NCBI GenBank assembly: GCA_001783715.1
Contig: MFNF01000068.1
Coordinates: 1-55,243 of the forward strand
Reading direction: 5' to 3'
DNA: 55,243 bases
Origin: Candidatus Lambdaproteobacteria bacterium RIFOXYD2_FULL_56_26
GTDB lineage: Bacteria > SAR324 > XYD2-FULL-50-16
In this document: piece after piece, positions 26,295 through 35,371 of the stretch
Numbering within the stretch: the first letter of the stretch is position 1
Layout of the letters: every line of letters begins with the position of its first letter
The notes under the pieces: model-generated
The model's input: only the letters and a program-made list of their open reading frames with translations
Told to the model about the DNA's origin: nothing
Database searches by the model: none
Program-made: the position numbers and the translations under genes

Positions 26295-28151
26295 CTACTG
26301 AACCACAAATTCCGCCGTCTGGACGGTGACGTTGCCCAGACGGTCCGTTGCTTCCACCACGACCTTGTGGTTTCCCAATTTGTCCAAGGTCATAGCCGAG
26401 GCTACCACCTTGTTTCCCGTACCGTCCACTTGGGCCAGAATTTTATCCATCCCTACGTCCAGGTCGGTAGCGGCAAAAAAGACCAAGGTACCCTTGGGGT
26501 AGATCGGTAATCCATTTTCCTTGCCCAATTCACCGTTGCTGAAATGTAAAAACAACTCGGGAGGCACATTGTCCACAAAAAACTCTGCCTTTTGGGTGGC
26601 CGCAAGGTTGTTGACCTTGTCTTTGCTCTCATATTCCAGGCTCACCAAGCCCTGACCGGGGATATTGACCGGTTCGGCAAAAACCGCTTTTGGGTCTTGC
26701 GCTTGGAGGCCGGAAAACCGGTAGGAAATTTCCGCTACCCCGGCCCCCTGGTCCTTGGCCGACAAGACCAATTGGCTCCGGGAGCATAGGTACAATCGGC
26801 CCCGCCAAGTCACCTGGGGGCCCAAAAACTTGTGGCTCGGTTCGGGGGCGATTGGATCGTAAACAAAGTCCAGCCGGACTTCTTTGGCTTGGTTGGTGAC
26901 CTTGTCTTCCGCTTGGATACGCAAAAACTGTAGCCCCAAAGGCCGCTCCAAAGGGGAAACCGGGCTTTGGTAGAGGCTGATCGGTTCCTTGTCGAACCCA
27001 TAACGGATCTCTTTGACCCCCGCCTTGTTGTCGGTGGCGGTCAGGGCGATTTTGGTCCGAGCGGAAAAGAACAGGGTTTTACCCTCGAAGGACTGGTCCC
27101 CGACAATCTCATAGGCAGGCTCGGGGCCGGAGCGGTCCAGGAAAAAATCCAAGGTTTGAACCTTTTCTTGGTTCATCACCCCGTCCAAAGAGGCGTAACG
27201 CAGTTGGTGGAGGCCTTCGGCCAGTTTGTCGAGCTTGATCGGTTTGAGGTATTTGTTCCCCAAGGGGTCCTCATCGATCTGGGCAAAAATCGAAGCCACC
27301 CCGGCTTGGTTGTCTGTGGTGGCCAGTTGGAATTCGGTGAACGGGGAGAGCACCAGCCCCACCGCCGGTCCAACCGTTTCTAAGGTGGTTTGGGGAGAGG
27401 TCAGGTCAAGGGCAAAATGGAACTCCTTGACCGGCTCGGGGTTGCCCACCCGGTCCAAGGCATAATACCGGAGCTGGACCAAGGGTGCCTGCCCGCCAAA
27501 TTCCAGGGGCGCTTGGTTGACCACAAACGGCTGGCCTTCCAAGGAAGTGAAGACCGACTCGACCCCCGAGAGCCCATCGGTGGGCTCCAGGGTGATCAAA
27601 ACCGGCTTGCCGAAAATGGTTAAATCCCCAACCACCAGCTTTTCCTTGACCTCGGTCTTGAGTTTGGTCTCCGGCGGTTGTCCGTCTGCCCGGATCTGGA
27701 AAAAGGAATTCGGCTCGGCCACCGAACTCAGGTGGGAGCCTACTCTGGCTCGGCTTTTTTCCCATTCCGCTTCGTTGGGGTGGACCAAGGTGTGGTTGCC
27801 GTCGTTTTCAAAAAACAGCGGCACCGGTTTCTGGTCCCCTTGGGTCAGGGCGGTGGAATTGAGCAGTACCACCTCTTCTCCTTTGCCGGTCGAGTCGGAG
27901 GTGAGCTTGAGGTAGATCGGGGCGGCAAGGTTGACGTAGAGCACCCCGGTGGGGGCGGTGTAAAACTTTTTTGGGTGCACCAAGGGCGGGGCCGGTTCTT
28001 GGGCCGCTGCGGCAGGAGCGGGAGCCTGGGGGACGGCTTCTGCTTGGGCCTTGGTTGGCAAGGGCTCCGCCTGGCCCTGGCCGAAGGCCAGACCTGCCCC
28101 CAGAACCACCAGCGCCAAAGCCCAGATTGTTTTGCCCACCAAAAAACGCAT
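26295..28151 (-). CDS. Exported OmpL47-type repeat protein (downstream of CHAT protein)
   Basis: A 618-residue protein starting at ATG 28151 with a signal peptide (MRFLVGKTIWALALVVLGAG, cleavage near AFG-QGQA). A proline/alanine-rich linker follows, then about five OmpL47-like beta units of ~85-90 residues. Each has the signature: LxxxDNxAGVxxIxYxxD (ATDNKAGVKEIRYGFD, AKDQGAGVAEISYRF, ATDLDVGMDKILAQVD), ending in YxxxDxVxNxE (YYALDRVGNPE, YASLDGVMNQE, YESKDKVNNLA). Such domains are found in exported or surface-associated proteins. It begins 32 nt after the TPR-CHAT stop. An in-frame upstream start overlaps that gene, but the signal peptide supports 28151. Confidence 0.8.
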   Translation of the reverse strand: MRFLVGKTIWALALVVLGAGLAFGQGQAEPLPTKAQAEAVPQAPAPAAAAQEPAPPLVHPKKFYTAPTGVLYVNLAAPIYLKLTSDSTGKGEEVVLLNSTALTQGDQKPVPLFFENDGNHTLVHPNEAEWEKSRARVGSHLSSVAEPNSFFQIRADGQPPETKLKTEVKEKLVVGDLTIFGKPVLITLEPTDGLSGVESVFTSLEGQPFVVNQAPLEFGGQAPLVQLRYYALDRVGNPEPVKEFHFALDLTSPQTTLETVGPAVGLVLSPFTEFQLATTDNQAGVASIFAQIDEDPLGNKYLKPIKLDKLAEGLHQLRYASLDGVMNQEKVQTLDFFLDRSGPEPAYEIVGDQSFEGKTLFFSARTKIALTATDNKAGVKEIRYGFDKEPISLYQSPVSPLERPLGLQFLRIQAEDKVTNQAKEVRLDFVYDPIAPEPSHKFLGPQVTWRGRLYLCSRSQLVLSAKDQGAGVAEISYRFSGLQAQDPKAVFAEPVNIPGQGLVSLEYESKDKVNNLAATQKAEFFVDNVPPELFLHFSNGELGKENGLPIYPKGTLVFFAATDLDVGMDKILAQVDGTGNKVVASAMTLDKLGNHKVVVEATDRLGNVTVQTAEFVVQ

Positions 28152-28183
28152 GTCGCAGCGGCCCGTCAAGGGGAATAAGGTTT

Positions 28184-31100
28184 TCAAGGATTGCCGTACA
28201 GCACAAAAGGTGACCAGAAGAAGGGGTGGCTCCGGTAGGGAGACTTGAGGAACTCCTTCTGGGTTTCCCACATTGCCGTTTGGGCGTTTGCTCCGGCCAA
28301 AAATCTAGCGTAAAAATGGTCCATAAAGTCGGCGGTGGCATCGTCGGAAATGGTCCACAAGGTGGTGGAGACCGACTTGGCCCCTGCCTCCTGGAAAGCC
28401 CGGCCCAGGCCATAGACCCCTTCGCCCTGCTTGACATCCCCAACCCCGGTTTCACAAGCCGAGAGCACCACCAGATCGGTCCCCACCAGATCCAGGTTGA
28501 GTGCCTCCAAGGCGGTCAGGACCCCGTCCGAGCCGTCTTCCCGGGTCACCCCTTGGAATCCGTAGTTGGCGCTGGAAAGCGCCAGGCCAGCTCGCAACAT
28601 GGGGTTGGTGACCGGCTTGACCTTGGTGTCTTCCGGCTTTTTGGCCGACTGCAGCTCGGAGCCGCTTTCAATGGGTTTGGCTTCGGTGGGCAAAAAATAC
28701 CCGTGGGTAGCCAAATGCAAAATCCGTGGCGCTTTTACATTTTTCAGGTTGGTTTCGGTCGCCAGGGCCTCGGCAAAAACCGTCGGGACGATTTGCCGTT
28801 TGGAGAACAGCTGGGTCAACCGTTTGGCTTCAATCTCGGTGCCCGGCAAGGGGTCAAACTCCAAAGAACTGAAGGCTCCCTTTTCGCCCGAATCGGCCCG
28901 TTCGTGGGCCTCGGCCACCATGGCCTTGTTGGCTTCCTGGTAGTTGGGGGCGGCAAAGATCACCGATTTGCCCGGCTCGGCCACCAACGAAGGCACCGCC
29001 AAGTCCCTGGAGCTGGAAACATAAATTAACTGGTAATTTTCGATCAGGTAGCTGTCCCCTTTGCGCAGGGCATTAAAGGGGAGCAGGTACAAGGGGCCGT
29101 CGGGCACCAAAAAGACCCGTTTTTTCCCTTTCAGGTAGGGCTCCAAAGGCTTCCAGACCAAGTCATACACCCCGGCGGAGACCTCCCAAAGGTCTTTGAT
29201 CTGGTCTGGGCCCACCGGCTCGACGATCTGCTCTCGCATCGCCTTGATCCAGTCCTGGAGCTGTTCAAAGTCCCCCAAGGAAACCAGCCCAAAGGGTTTG
29301 TCCTTGTCCCCGGTGACCACGATCGCCATGGCGGTGCTGCCGATCACCTCCCGGCTTTTGGGGTTGACCTCGGTAAAAACCAGGAAGTCCACCAAAGCGT
29401 CGTCGGGCTTGAGGGCCCGCTGGACTGCTTCGGGGGCAACCGGGGTTTTGGCCCGGCGGAACTGTTGGACCATAAAGCCCAGCTCGGACTCCAGTTTGTC
29501 CAAGGTTTCCTGGAGGCCGGTCACTTCCTTGTCAAACTCGGCCGGAGGTTTTTTGCCCGGCCCCACCAGGACCATGGCGGCCAATTTTTGTTTGTTCGAC
29601 TTGAGCCGTTCGGCGGTTTCTCGGACCGCCGGGTTGTTGGCCGATTTAGCCACTGCGTTGATCTCACTGGTAATTTTAAGCAGCATCCCCTTGCGGGCCA
29701 GGGAATACCGGAGCGCCTCCCGGGCGACTTCGGGGCTGATGTTTTGTTTGTAGAAGGAAAGCATGTAGGCCTTGGCCTTGTCTTGCATCTGGATGTAGCT
29801 TTGCCTTGTTTCATCGTCCGCCGCCCAGAGCACCTGTTCCAAAAATTGGTTGGAAGAGTCGAGGCTCAATTGCCAGTAGGCCAAGGATTGTTTGACGTTG
29901 CCTTCGGCTTGGTAGCTTGCCGCCAAGTTGTTGAGGGCTTTTAAGGTGTTGGGGTGTTGGCTGCCCAAAACCTTTTTGCTTTGTTCGTAAACCTTGGCAA
30001 AAATCTCCCTGGCTTTGTCCACCTTGCCTTGGCTTTGGTACAAAAAGCCCAGGTTGTTGAGGGCCACCATGGTGCTGGGGTGGTCGGGACCCATCACCTT
30101 TTCGTAAAACTGGGCGGCCTTTTCCACATGGGGCTCTGCGTCCGCATACCGGCCTTGGATTTGGTACAAGGTGGCCAAGGTGGAGATGGAGGCGATGGTG
30201 TCGGGGTGTTCGGGTCCCAAGACCTTCTGCCTTGCGGCCAAGGTCTTTTCGGCCAGTCCCTGAGCCTTGGGGAAGTCCTTTTTGGCTTGGTAGAGGGCCA
30301 CCAAACGGTCGGCCATGGCCAAGGTGTCGGGATGTTCGGCACCCACCACCCGGTTTTGGACCTCCAAGGTGCTCAGGTACAATTCCTCTGCCTTGTCCAG
30401 TTGTCCCTGTTCCTGGTAGAGGGCGGCCATGGCGGCGAAGGCGGCCAGGGTGTCGGGGTGCTCGGGACCCAGCTTTTTGGTGCGCAGGCCGATCACTTGC
30501 TCGATCAAGGGCCGGGCCTTTTGGAAGGCGGCCATGGCTTGGTAGAGCCGGGCCAGATTAAAGACCGAAGCCAAGGTTTGCGGGTGGTCCTCGCCCAGGA
30601 CTTTTTTGCGCAGCTCCAAGGACTTGAGGAACAAAGGCTCGGCTTTGCCGTAAAGACCCTTGGCCATGTAGGCCCCCGCCAGGGCATCGATACTGGCCAA
30701 AGTGTCGGGGTGCTGGGCCCCCAACACCTGGGTCCTCAGGTCCAAGACCTGCTCAAACAAAGGCAAGGCCTCATTGTACCGCCCTTCGGACTGGTAGAGG
30801 CTGGCCAAGTTGTTGATGGCGCTTAGGGTGTTGGGGTGCTTGGGGCCGCTCACCTCTTCGCTCAAGTTGAGCGCAATGGTAAACAGCGGGCGGGCTTGGT
30901 CGTACAACCCGGCGGCCAAAAAGAAGTTGGCCAGATTGTTGAAGCTGGCGATGGTGTTGAGGTGCTTTTTCCCGTACAAGGCGATGTGAAGCTCCAAGGC
31001 CCGTTCAAACAACGGTTTGGCCTTGTCCAGCGCCCCAATGGTCTGGTAGAGGCTGGCCAGATTGTTCATCACGATCACTGTCCCGGCCTCGTTTTCCCCA

Positions 31101-34100
31101 AACAGAGCCTTGGCGATGACCAAAGCCTTTTCCATGTAGGTCTTGGCCTGTTCAAAGCCCCCTTGTTCGCTCTCCAGGTTGGCCAAGTTGTTGATCGCCA
31201 CCAGATGGTCGATCGAGGTCTCCCCGGAAAGCTCCAAAGCCAAATCTCGGGCTTTTTCGTACAAAGGCTTGGCCTTGGTGAACTGCCGCTGGTTGGACAG
31301 GGTCCCGGCCAAAGCGTTGAGCGAGTTGAGGTAGTTTTGGTGCTTGGGACCGCTGATCTTCTCGGCCAAAGCCACCCCTGCCTCCAGGGTCTGGATGGCC
31401 AATTCGGGCTGGCCGTTTTCGTCCAGCGACTGGCCCCATTCGTTCAAGGACACCAGGGTGTCCAGGTTCAGTTCCCCTAAGGTCCGCTTCCGTTCTTCAT
31501 ACAAGGTTTGGTTGAGCGCCACCGCCTCGGCCTTTTTGCCGGTCCGCCGGTAGAGGCTGGCCAAACTGGCCCGGGTCAGCAGGGTCTTGGCGTGACTGGG
31601 GCCCAGGATTTTGGCTTGGGCGGCGGCAACCTCCAAAAAGAGTTTTTCCGCTTCCTTGAAGTTCAGCTGGACCCGGTAAACCAAGGCGATTTGGTAGAGG
31701 CTCTCCAGGGTGTCCCGGTTTTCCTTGCCCAGGACCTTGGCCCGGCCTTGGTAGGCTTCGGTAAAGGTCTTGAGGGCGGTTTCCCAATCCTGCTTGTCCC
31801 GGTAACCGGTGGCAACCCGGTGCAGGGCCGCAAAGGTGGCGGGATGTTGGGGGCCAAAGATCTCTCGGGTCAGGTCGTAGGCCTGTTGGAACAGCTCCAA
31901 CCCTTGGTTGGCATCCCCAACGGCCAGATAGTAGTCCCCCAACTCCTTGAGCGAGGTCAGCCGGTCAGGATGTTTGGGGCCCAAGGCTTGGTTTCTGAGT
32001 TTCAGCGCCTTGACCAGCGGCTCCTTGGCCTCGTCATACCGGCCCAAGGCCAGATACAAACGGCCCAGGTCCGAGAGACCGCTCAAGGTTTGTGGACCCA
32101 AGGGGCCAAAGACCTTTTCCTTGATCGCCAAGGCCTGCTTGTAGTTTGCCTCCGCCTGGGGACCGTTCCCTTCGGCTTGGTACAAGGAGGCCTCGTTGAC
32201 CAGGAAGGTCACATAGGCCGGGTGGTCCTCACCGTAATGTCCTTTGGTCAGCGCCAAGGTAGTCTGGTAGAGCCGGTGGGCCTCTTCATATTCTCCCAAG
32301 GCCTGATGAATGCTGGCCCGGTTGGCCAAGATCACCAGTCGGGCCAAACCGGTTTCTCCGTAAAGTTGGATAGCCAGTTCCAAGGCCTCGTCCACCAACG
32401 GTGCCGCTTTGGTGTATTCCCCCAGGGTTTGTAGGGTGGCCGAGCGGTTGTTGAGGGCGGTCAAAAGGTCCGGGTGAGCCTCCTGGTACCTTGCCTTGGC
32501 GAGGCCCAGGGCCACTTCGGTCAAAGGGGCCGCTTTCAGAGGGGCTTCGGTTTCCAGGTAATAGGCCGCCAAGTTGTTGTAGGACTGGAGGGTCTGGGGC
32601 GAGGTCCGACCCAAAACCCGCTCCCTGGCTTTGAGGTTGCCAACCAGCATGGCCTCGGCGGCGTTGTAGTCCTTGGCCGCCCCCAAGGCGATGCCGTAGT
32701 TGTTGGCCGAAACCAAGGTGTCGATGTGGTTGGGCCCCAGGGTCTTGAGCCTGGTTTCGTAACTTTTTTGGAAGCCCAGCAGGGTATCGCCGGGGTCCGA
32801 AGAGTTGAGGTTAGAAGAGGCAAGGTTGCTTTGGGCGGCCAAGGTCTCTTTGGCTCCTTCACCCAAAATGCTGCCATAGGTGGTCAGAGCCTTGGAAAAG
32901 TGGGTGGAGGAGGTGGCAAAGTCCCCGTGGTCATAGGCATGAAGTCCGGTCTCGTTGTCCCGGCGGGCCAGACGAAGGGCCCCTTTGGCGGCCCGGTCCA
33001 TCCCCTGGGCGTATCCCTTTTTTGTGGGGTCCAGTGTTTGGGCGGTTTTGTAGTACCCATAGGCGGTTAAAAATTCAAACTGTTCTTCGGCCCTCAGGCC
33101 CAACCGGTAAGCAAAACCGGCTTGCACTGCCGCTGGGGCCGGGTTGGGGGCGACCAAGGCCCGCTCGAAGGCCCCTTTGGCACCGTCCAAGTTGCCTAGG
33201 GCCACCTGGGCCCAACCCACATACCCTGGGTACAGGGCTCGGGAGGGGTCCAAGGCCTCGGCCTGCTCAAAGCTTGCCTTGGCGGCGGTAGGGTCGGCAG
33301 GCAGTTGGGCGAGACCTTTGCCAAAGAGCAGTCTGGCTTGGTTGACCTTGTCTTGGGCCGCCTCGTACCGAGTCGCAACGGCAGCCAACAGTTCTGCCCG
33401 GCGGTTCAGGTCTTTGGTGGCCAGGGCCAGGGCCTCCAAATAAATCGTAGGCTCCGGGTCCTTGGTGGTGGCTTCTTCAAAAAGCTTAAAACCCCAGTCT
33501 TCCTTTTTGCCGTTGAGCAGGACCAGCCCTGCCTCATAGGCAGCCTTGGCCTGGGCCTTGACCTGGAGCGCCTTGATCCTTGTGACCCCTTGTTGGTAGG
33601 CGGGCTTAGGGTCCAATTCCTGGGCCTTGGTCATGCGGCTGAGCGCTAGGTCCAACTGCCCTTGGGCTTGGGCCTGGGCAGCCTGGGCGGAAAATTCCTC
33701 GGCCTGGACCGCTTTGAGCAACCCTTGGGCGCGGGCCAATTGGGCCTGGGCTTGGGGTTGGTCTTCCAGACCTAAGGAAGCTTCGGTCCGGCGGATCCCT
33801 TCGATATACCTTCCCGCTTCGATCAACCCCAAAGCCGCCGCCAGTTCGGCTTGGGCCTTCTGGTGGACCAGGGCCTTTTGGGTTTGGACCAGCAGAGTTT
33901 CGGTCTCGGGGGTTCTTTCAATCTTGAGCGCTGCCAAAAGCCGGGGGATCGCTTCAGCGAACTTGGCCTCCTGGACCAAAGCCTGGGCCGCATCCAATTC
34001 TACTTGGGCTTTTTGGTGGACCAATGACTTTTGGGTTTGGACCAGCAAGGCTTCGGTCTCGGGGGTTCTTTCAATCTTGAGCGCTGCCAAAAGCCGGGGG

Positions 34101-35371
34101 ATCGCTTCAGCGAACTTGGCCTCCTGGACCAAAGTCTGGGCCGCATCCAATTCTACCTGGGCCTTCTGGTGGACCAGAGCCTTTTGGGTTTGGACCAGCA
34201 GAGTTTCGGTCTCGGGAGTTTTTTCGATCTTGAGCGCCGCCAAAAGCCGGGGGATCGCCTCGGCAAATTTAGCCTCTTGGACCAAAGCTTGGGCCGCATC
34301 CAATTCTACCTGAGCCTTTTGGTGGACCAGTGATTTTTGGGTTTGGACCAACAAGGCTTCGGTTTCCTTGGTCTTTTCGATTTTTAATGCCGCTTCGATC
34401 CGGGGGATCGCCTCGGCAAATTTAGCCTCTTGGACCAAAGCCTGGGCCGCATCCAATTCTACCTGGGCCTTTTGGTGGACCAGAGCCTTTTGGGTTTGGA
34501 CCAGCAGGGCTTCGGTTTCCTTGGTCTTTTCGATTTTTAATGCGGCTTCGATCCGGGGGATCGCTTCGGCAAACTTGGCTTCCTGGACCAAAGCCTGGGC
34601 TGCATCCAATTCTACCTGGGCCTGCCGGTGGGTCCAGGAGGCTTGGACTTTTTTTGCGCCAATGAGATAGGCGGGGTCCGCAACCCACTGGTGGGCCTCT
34701 TGGTAAGCGGTTATCGCCTCAGCAAACTTCCCTTCCTCCTCCCATATCTTGGCTTGGGCCGCTATGGTTTGGGCCTTTTGGCGGTTCAAGGAGGCCTTCA
34801 CCCGGGCTAAGGCCTCCTGGTAGGGTTTTTCCGCCGACAGGGCCCAGGCCTTTTCATAACCGGCAATGGCGGCCTCCCACCGGCCTTGGGTCTCCTGTTC
34901 TTTGGCCAAGTCTGCCTCCGCCTTGGCTTGGGATTGGAGCAACGTCAACTTGGCGGTGGCCAACGCCTCCTTGTAGGTTTTTTCGGGCAACAACAAAACC
35001 GCCGCCTCCAGGGCCTCGATGGCCCCGTTGAGGTCTCCTTTGGCCTGCAGATCCTTGGCTTTTTCAAAAGCCACCTTGGCCTTGTAGCGGACCAATTCGG
35101 CCTTGGTTTTGACTAGGGCCAAGTTGTACAGGGGCTGGGGGTCCAGCTTGAGGGCGGCCTCAAAGCTTTGGATCGCTTGGCCCAGCCGCTCCCGCCGTTG
35201 GTAGCTGAGCCCTTGCTTGTATTCCCCCAAGGCCTTCTCTTGGTCCGGGGTCAGCTGGACCTGGGCTTCCTTTTTCGGGCTTTTGGAGCCCCCCTTTTTC
35301 TGCGCCGCCCCAGCAGGGGAAGCAAAGCCCAGAGTGAGGGCAAAACAAAGCAGCAGGATCGCTTTTTTCAT
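28184..35371 (-). CDS. Giant exported TPR-CHAT (caspase-like) protein
   Basis: A 2395-residue protein. A signal peptide (MKKAILLLCFALTLGFASPA) targets it out of the cytoplasm. Residues ~30-600 are lysine/alanine-rich helical repeats, including five near-identical 51-residue units (~251-505). Residues ~600-1900 are TPR and kinesin-light-chain-type 42-residue repeats with the hallmark G-x-x-H-P-x-T-L (for example GPKHPNTLSAINNLASLYQ, cut to 19). The C-terminal ~350 residues are a CHAT domain with catalytic His in HLATHGYF (~2223) and Cys in LSACETG (~2306), then GLGRAFQEAGA and FWSPFVLYG. CHAT peptidases are caspase relatives; here the dyad looks intact. It overlaps the upstream OmpL47 gene by ATGA. 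Its substrate is unknown. Confidence 0.9.
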   Translation of the reverse strand: MKKAILLLCFALTLGFASPAGAAQKKGGSKSPKKEAQVQLTPDQEKALGEYKQGLSYQRRERLGQAIQSFEAALKLDPQPLYNLALVKTKAELVRYKAKVAFEKAKDLQAKGDLNGAIEALEAAVLLLPEKTYKEALATAKLTLLQSQAKAEADLAKEQETQGRWEAAIAGYEKAWALSAEKPYQEALARVKASLNRQKAQTIAAQAKIWEEEGKFAEAITAYQEAHQWVADPAYLIGAKKVQASWTHRQAQVELDAAQALVQEAKFAEAIPRIEAALKIEKTKETEALLVQTQKALVHQKAQVELDAAQALVQEAKFAEAIPRIEAALKIEKTKETEALLVQTQKSLVHQKAQVELDAAQALVQEAKFAEAIPRLLAALKIEKTPETETLLVQTQKALVHQKAQVELDAAQTLVQEAKFAEAIPRLLAALKIERTPETEALLVQTQKSLVHQKAQVELDAAQALVQEAKFAEAIPRLLAALKIERTPETETLLVQTQKALVHQKAQAELAAALGLIEAGRYIEGIRRTEASLGLEDQPQAQAQLARAQGLLKAVQAEEFSAQAAQAQAQGQLDLALSRMTKAQELDPKPAYQQGVTRIKALQVKAQAKAAYEAGLVLLNGKKEDWGFKLFEEATTKDPEPTIYLEALALATKDLNRRAELLAAVATRYEAAQDKVNQARLLFGKGLAQLPADPTAAKASFEQAEALDPSRALYPGYVGWAQVALGNLDGAKGAFERALVAPNPAPAAVQAGFAYRLGLRAEEQFEFLTAYGYYKTAQTLDPTKKGYAQGMDRAAKGALRLARRDNETGLHAYDHGDFATSSTHFSKALTTYGSILGEGAKETLAAQSNLASSNLNSSDPGDTLLGFQKSYETRLKTLGPNHIDTLVSANNYGIALGAAKDYNAAEAMLVGNLKARERVLGRTSPQTLQSYNNLAAYYLETEAPLKAAPLTEVALGLAKARYQEAHPDLLTALNNRSATLQTLGEYTKAAPLVDEALELAIQLYGETGLARLVILANRASIHQALGEYEEAHRLYQTTLALTKGHYGEDHPAYVTFLVNEASLYQAEGNGPQAEANYKQALAIKEKVFGPLGPQTLSGLSDLGRLYLALGRYDEAKEPLVKALKLRNQALGPKHPDRLTSLKELGDYYLAVGDANQGLELFQQAYDLTREIFGPQHPATFAALHRVATGYRDKQDWETALKTFTEAYQGRAKVLGKENRDTLESLYQIALVYRVQLNFKEAEKLFLEVAAAQAKILGPSHAKTLLTRASLASLYRRTGKKAEAVALNQTLYEERKRTLGELNLDTLVSLNEWGQSLDENGQPELAIQTLEAGVALAEKISGPKHQNYLNSLNALAGTLSNQRQFTKAKPLYEKARDLALELSGETSIDHLVAINNLANLESEQGGFEQAKTYMEKALVIAKALFGENEAGTVIVMNNLASLYQTIGALDKAKPLFERALELHIALYGKKHLNTIASFNNLANFFLAAGLYDQARPLFTIALNLSEEVSGPKHPNTLSAINNLASLYQSEGRYNEALPLFEQVLDLRTQVLGAQHPDTLASIDALAGAYMAKGLYGKAEPLFLKSLELRKKVLGEDHPQTLASVFNLARLYQAMAAFQKARPLIEQVIGLRTKKLGPEHPDTLAAFAAMAALYQEQGQLDKAEELYLSTLEVQNRVVGAEHPDTLAMADRLVALYQAKKDFPKAQGLAEKTLAARQKVLGPEHPDTIASISTLATLYQIQGRYADAEPHVEKAAQFYEKVMGPDHPSTMVALNNLGFLYQSQGKVDKAREIFAKVYEQSKKVLGSQHPNTLKALNNLAASYQAEGNVKQSLAYWQLSLDSSNQFLEQVLWAADDETRQSYIQMQDKAKAYMLSFYKQNISPEVAREALRYSLARKGMLLKITSEINAVAKSANNPAVRETAERLKSNKQKLAAMVLVGPGKKPPAEFDKEVTGLQETLDKLESELGFMVQQFRRAKTPVAPEAVQRALKPDDALVDFLVFTEVNPKSREVIGSTAMAIVVTGDKDKPFGLVSLGDFEQLQDWIKAMREQIVEPVGPDQIKDLWEVSAGVYDLVWKPLEPYLKGKKRVFLVPDGPLYLLPFNALRKGDSYLIENYQLIYVSSSRDLAVPSLVAEPGKSVIFAAPNYQEANKAMVAEAHERADSGEKGAFSSLEFDPLPGTEIEAKRLTQLFSKRQIVPTVFAEALATETNLKNVKAPRILHLATHGYFLPTEAKPIESGSELQSAKKPEDTKVKPVTNPMLRAGLALSSANYGFQGVTREDGSDGVLTALEALNLDLVGTDLVVLSACETGVGDVKQGEGVYGLGRAFQEAGAKSVSTTLWTISDDATADFMDHFYARFLAGANAQTAMWETQKEFLKSPYRSHPFFWSPFVLYGNP
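33857..34621 (-). repeat. Five tandem 153-bp repeats inside the TPR-CHAT gene
   Basis: Five in-frame 51-residue units, each opening AQVELDAAQALVQEAKFAEA and closing LLVQTQK(A/S)LVHQK. Copies differ mainly at RIEAALKIEKTKETEA versus RLLAALKIE(K/R)TPETE(A/T). A sixth, diverged unit (AQAELAAALGLIEAGRY) follows. DNA similarity is high, so the tract is likely to vary in copy number. Confidence 0.9.

Noticed and set aside
28184-35371. TPR-CHAT protein as a Craspase (Csx29/gRAMP) partner because a CRISPR locus is nearby
   Set aside because: It carries a signal peptide, is far larger than Csx29, and no Cas7-11 or other type III component is in the window; the CRISPR locus is purely type I-E.
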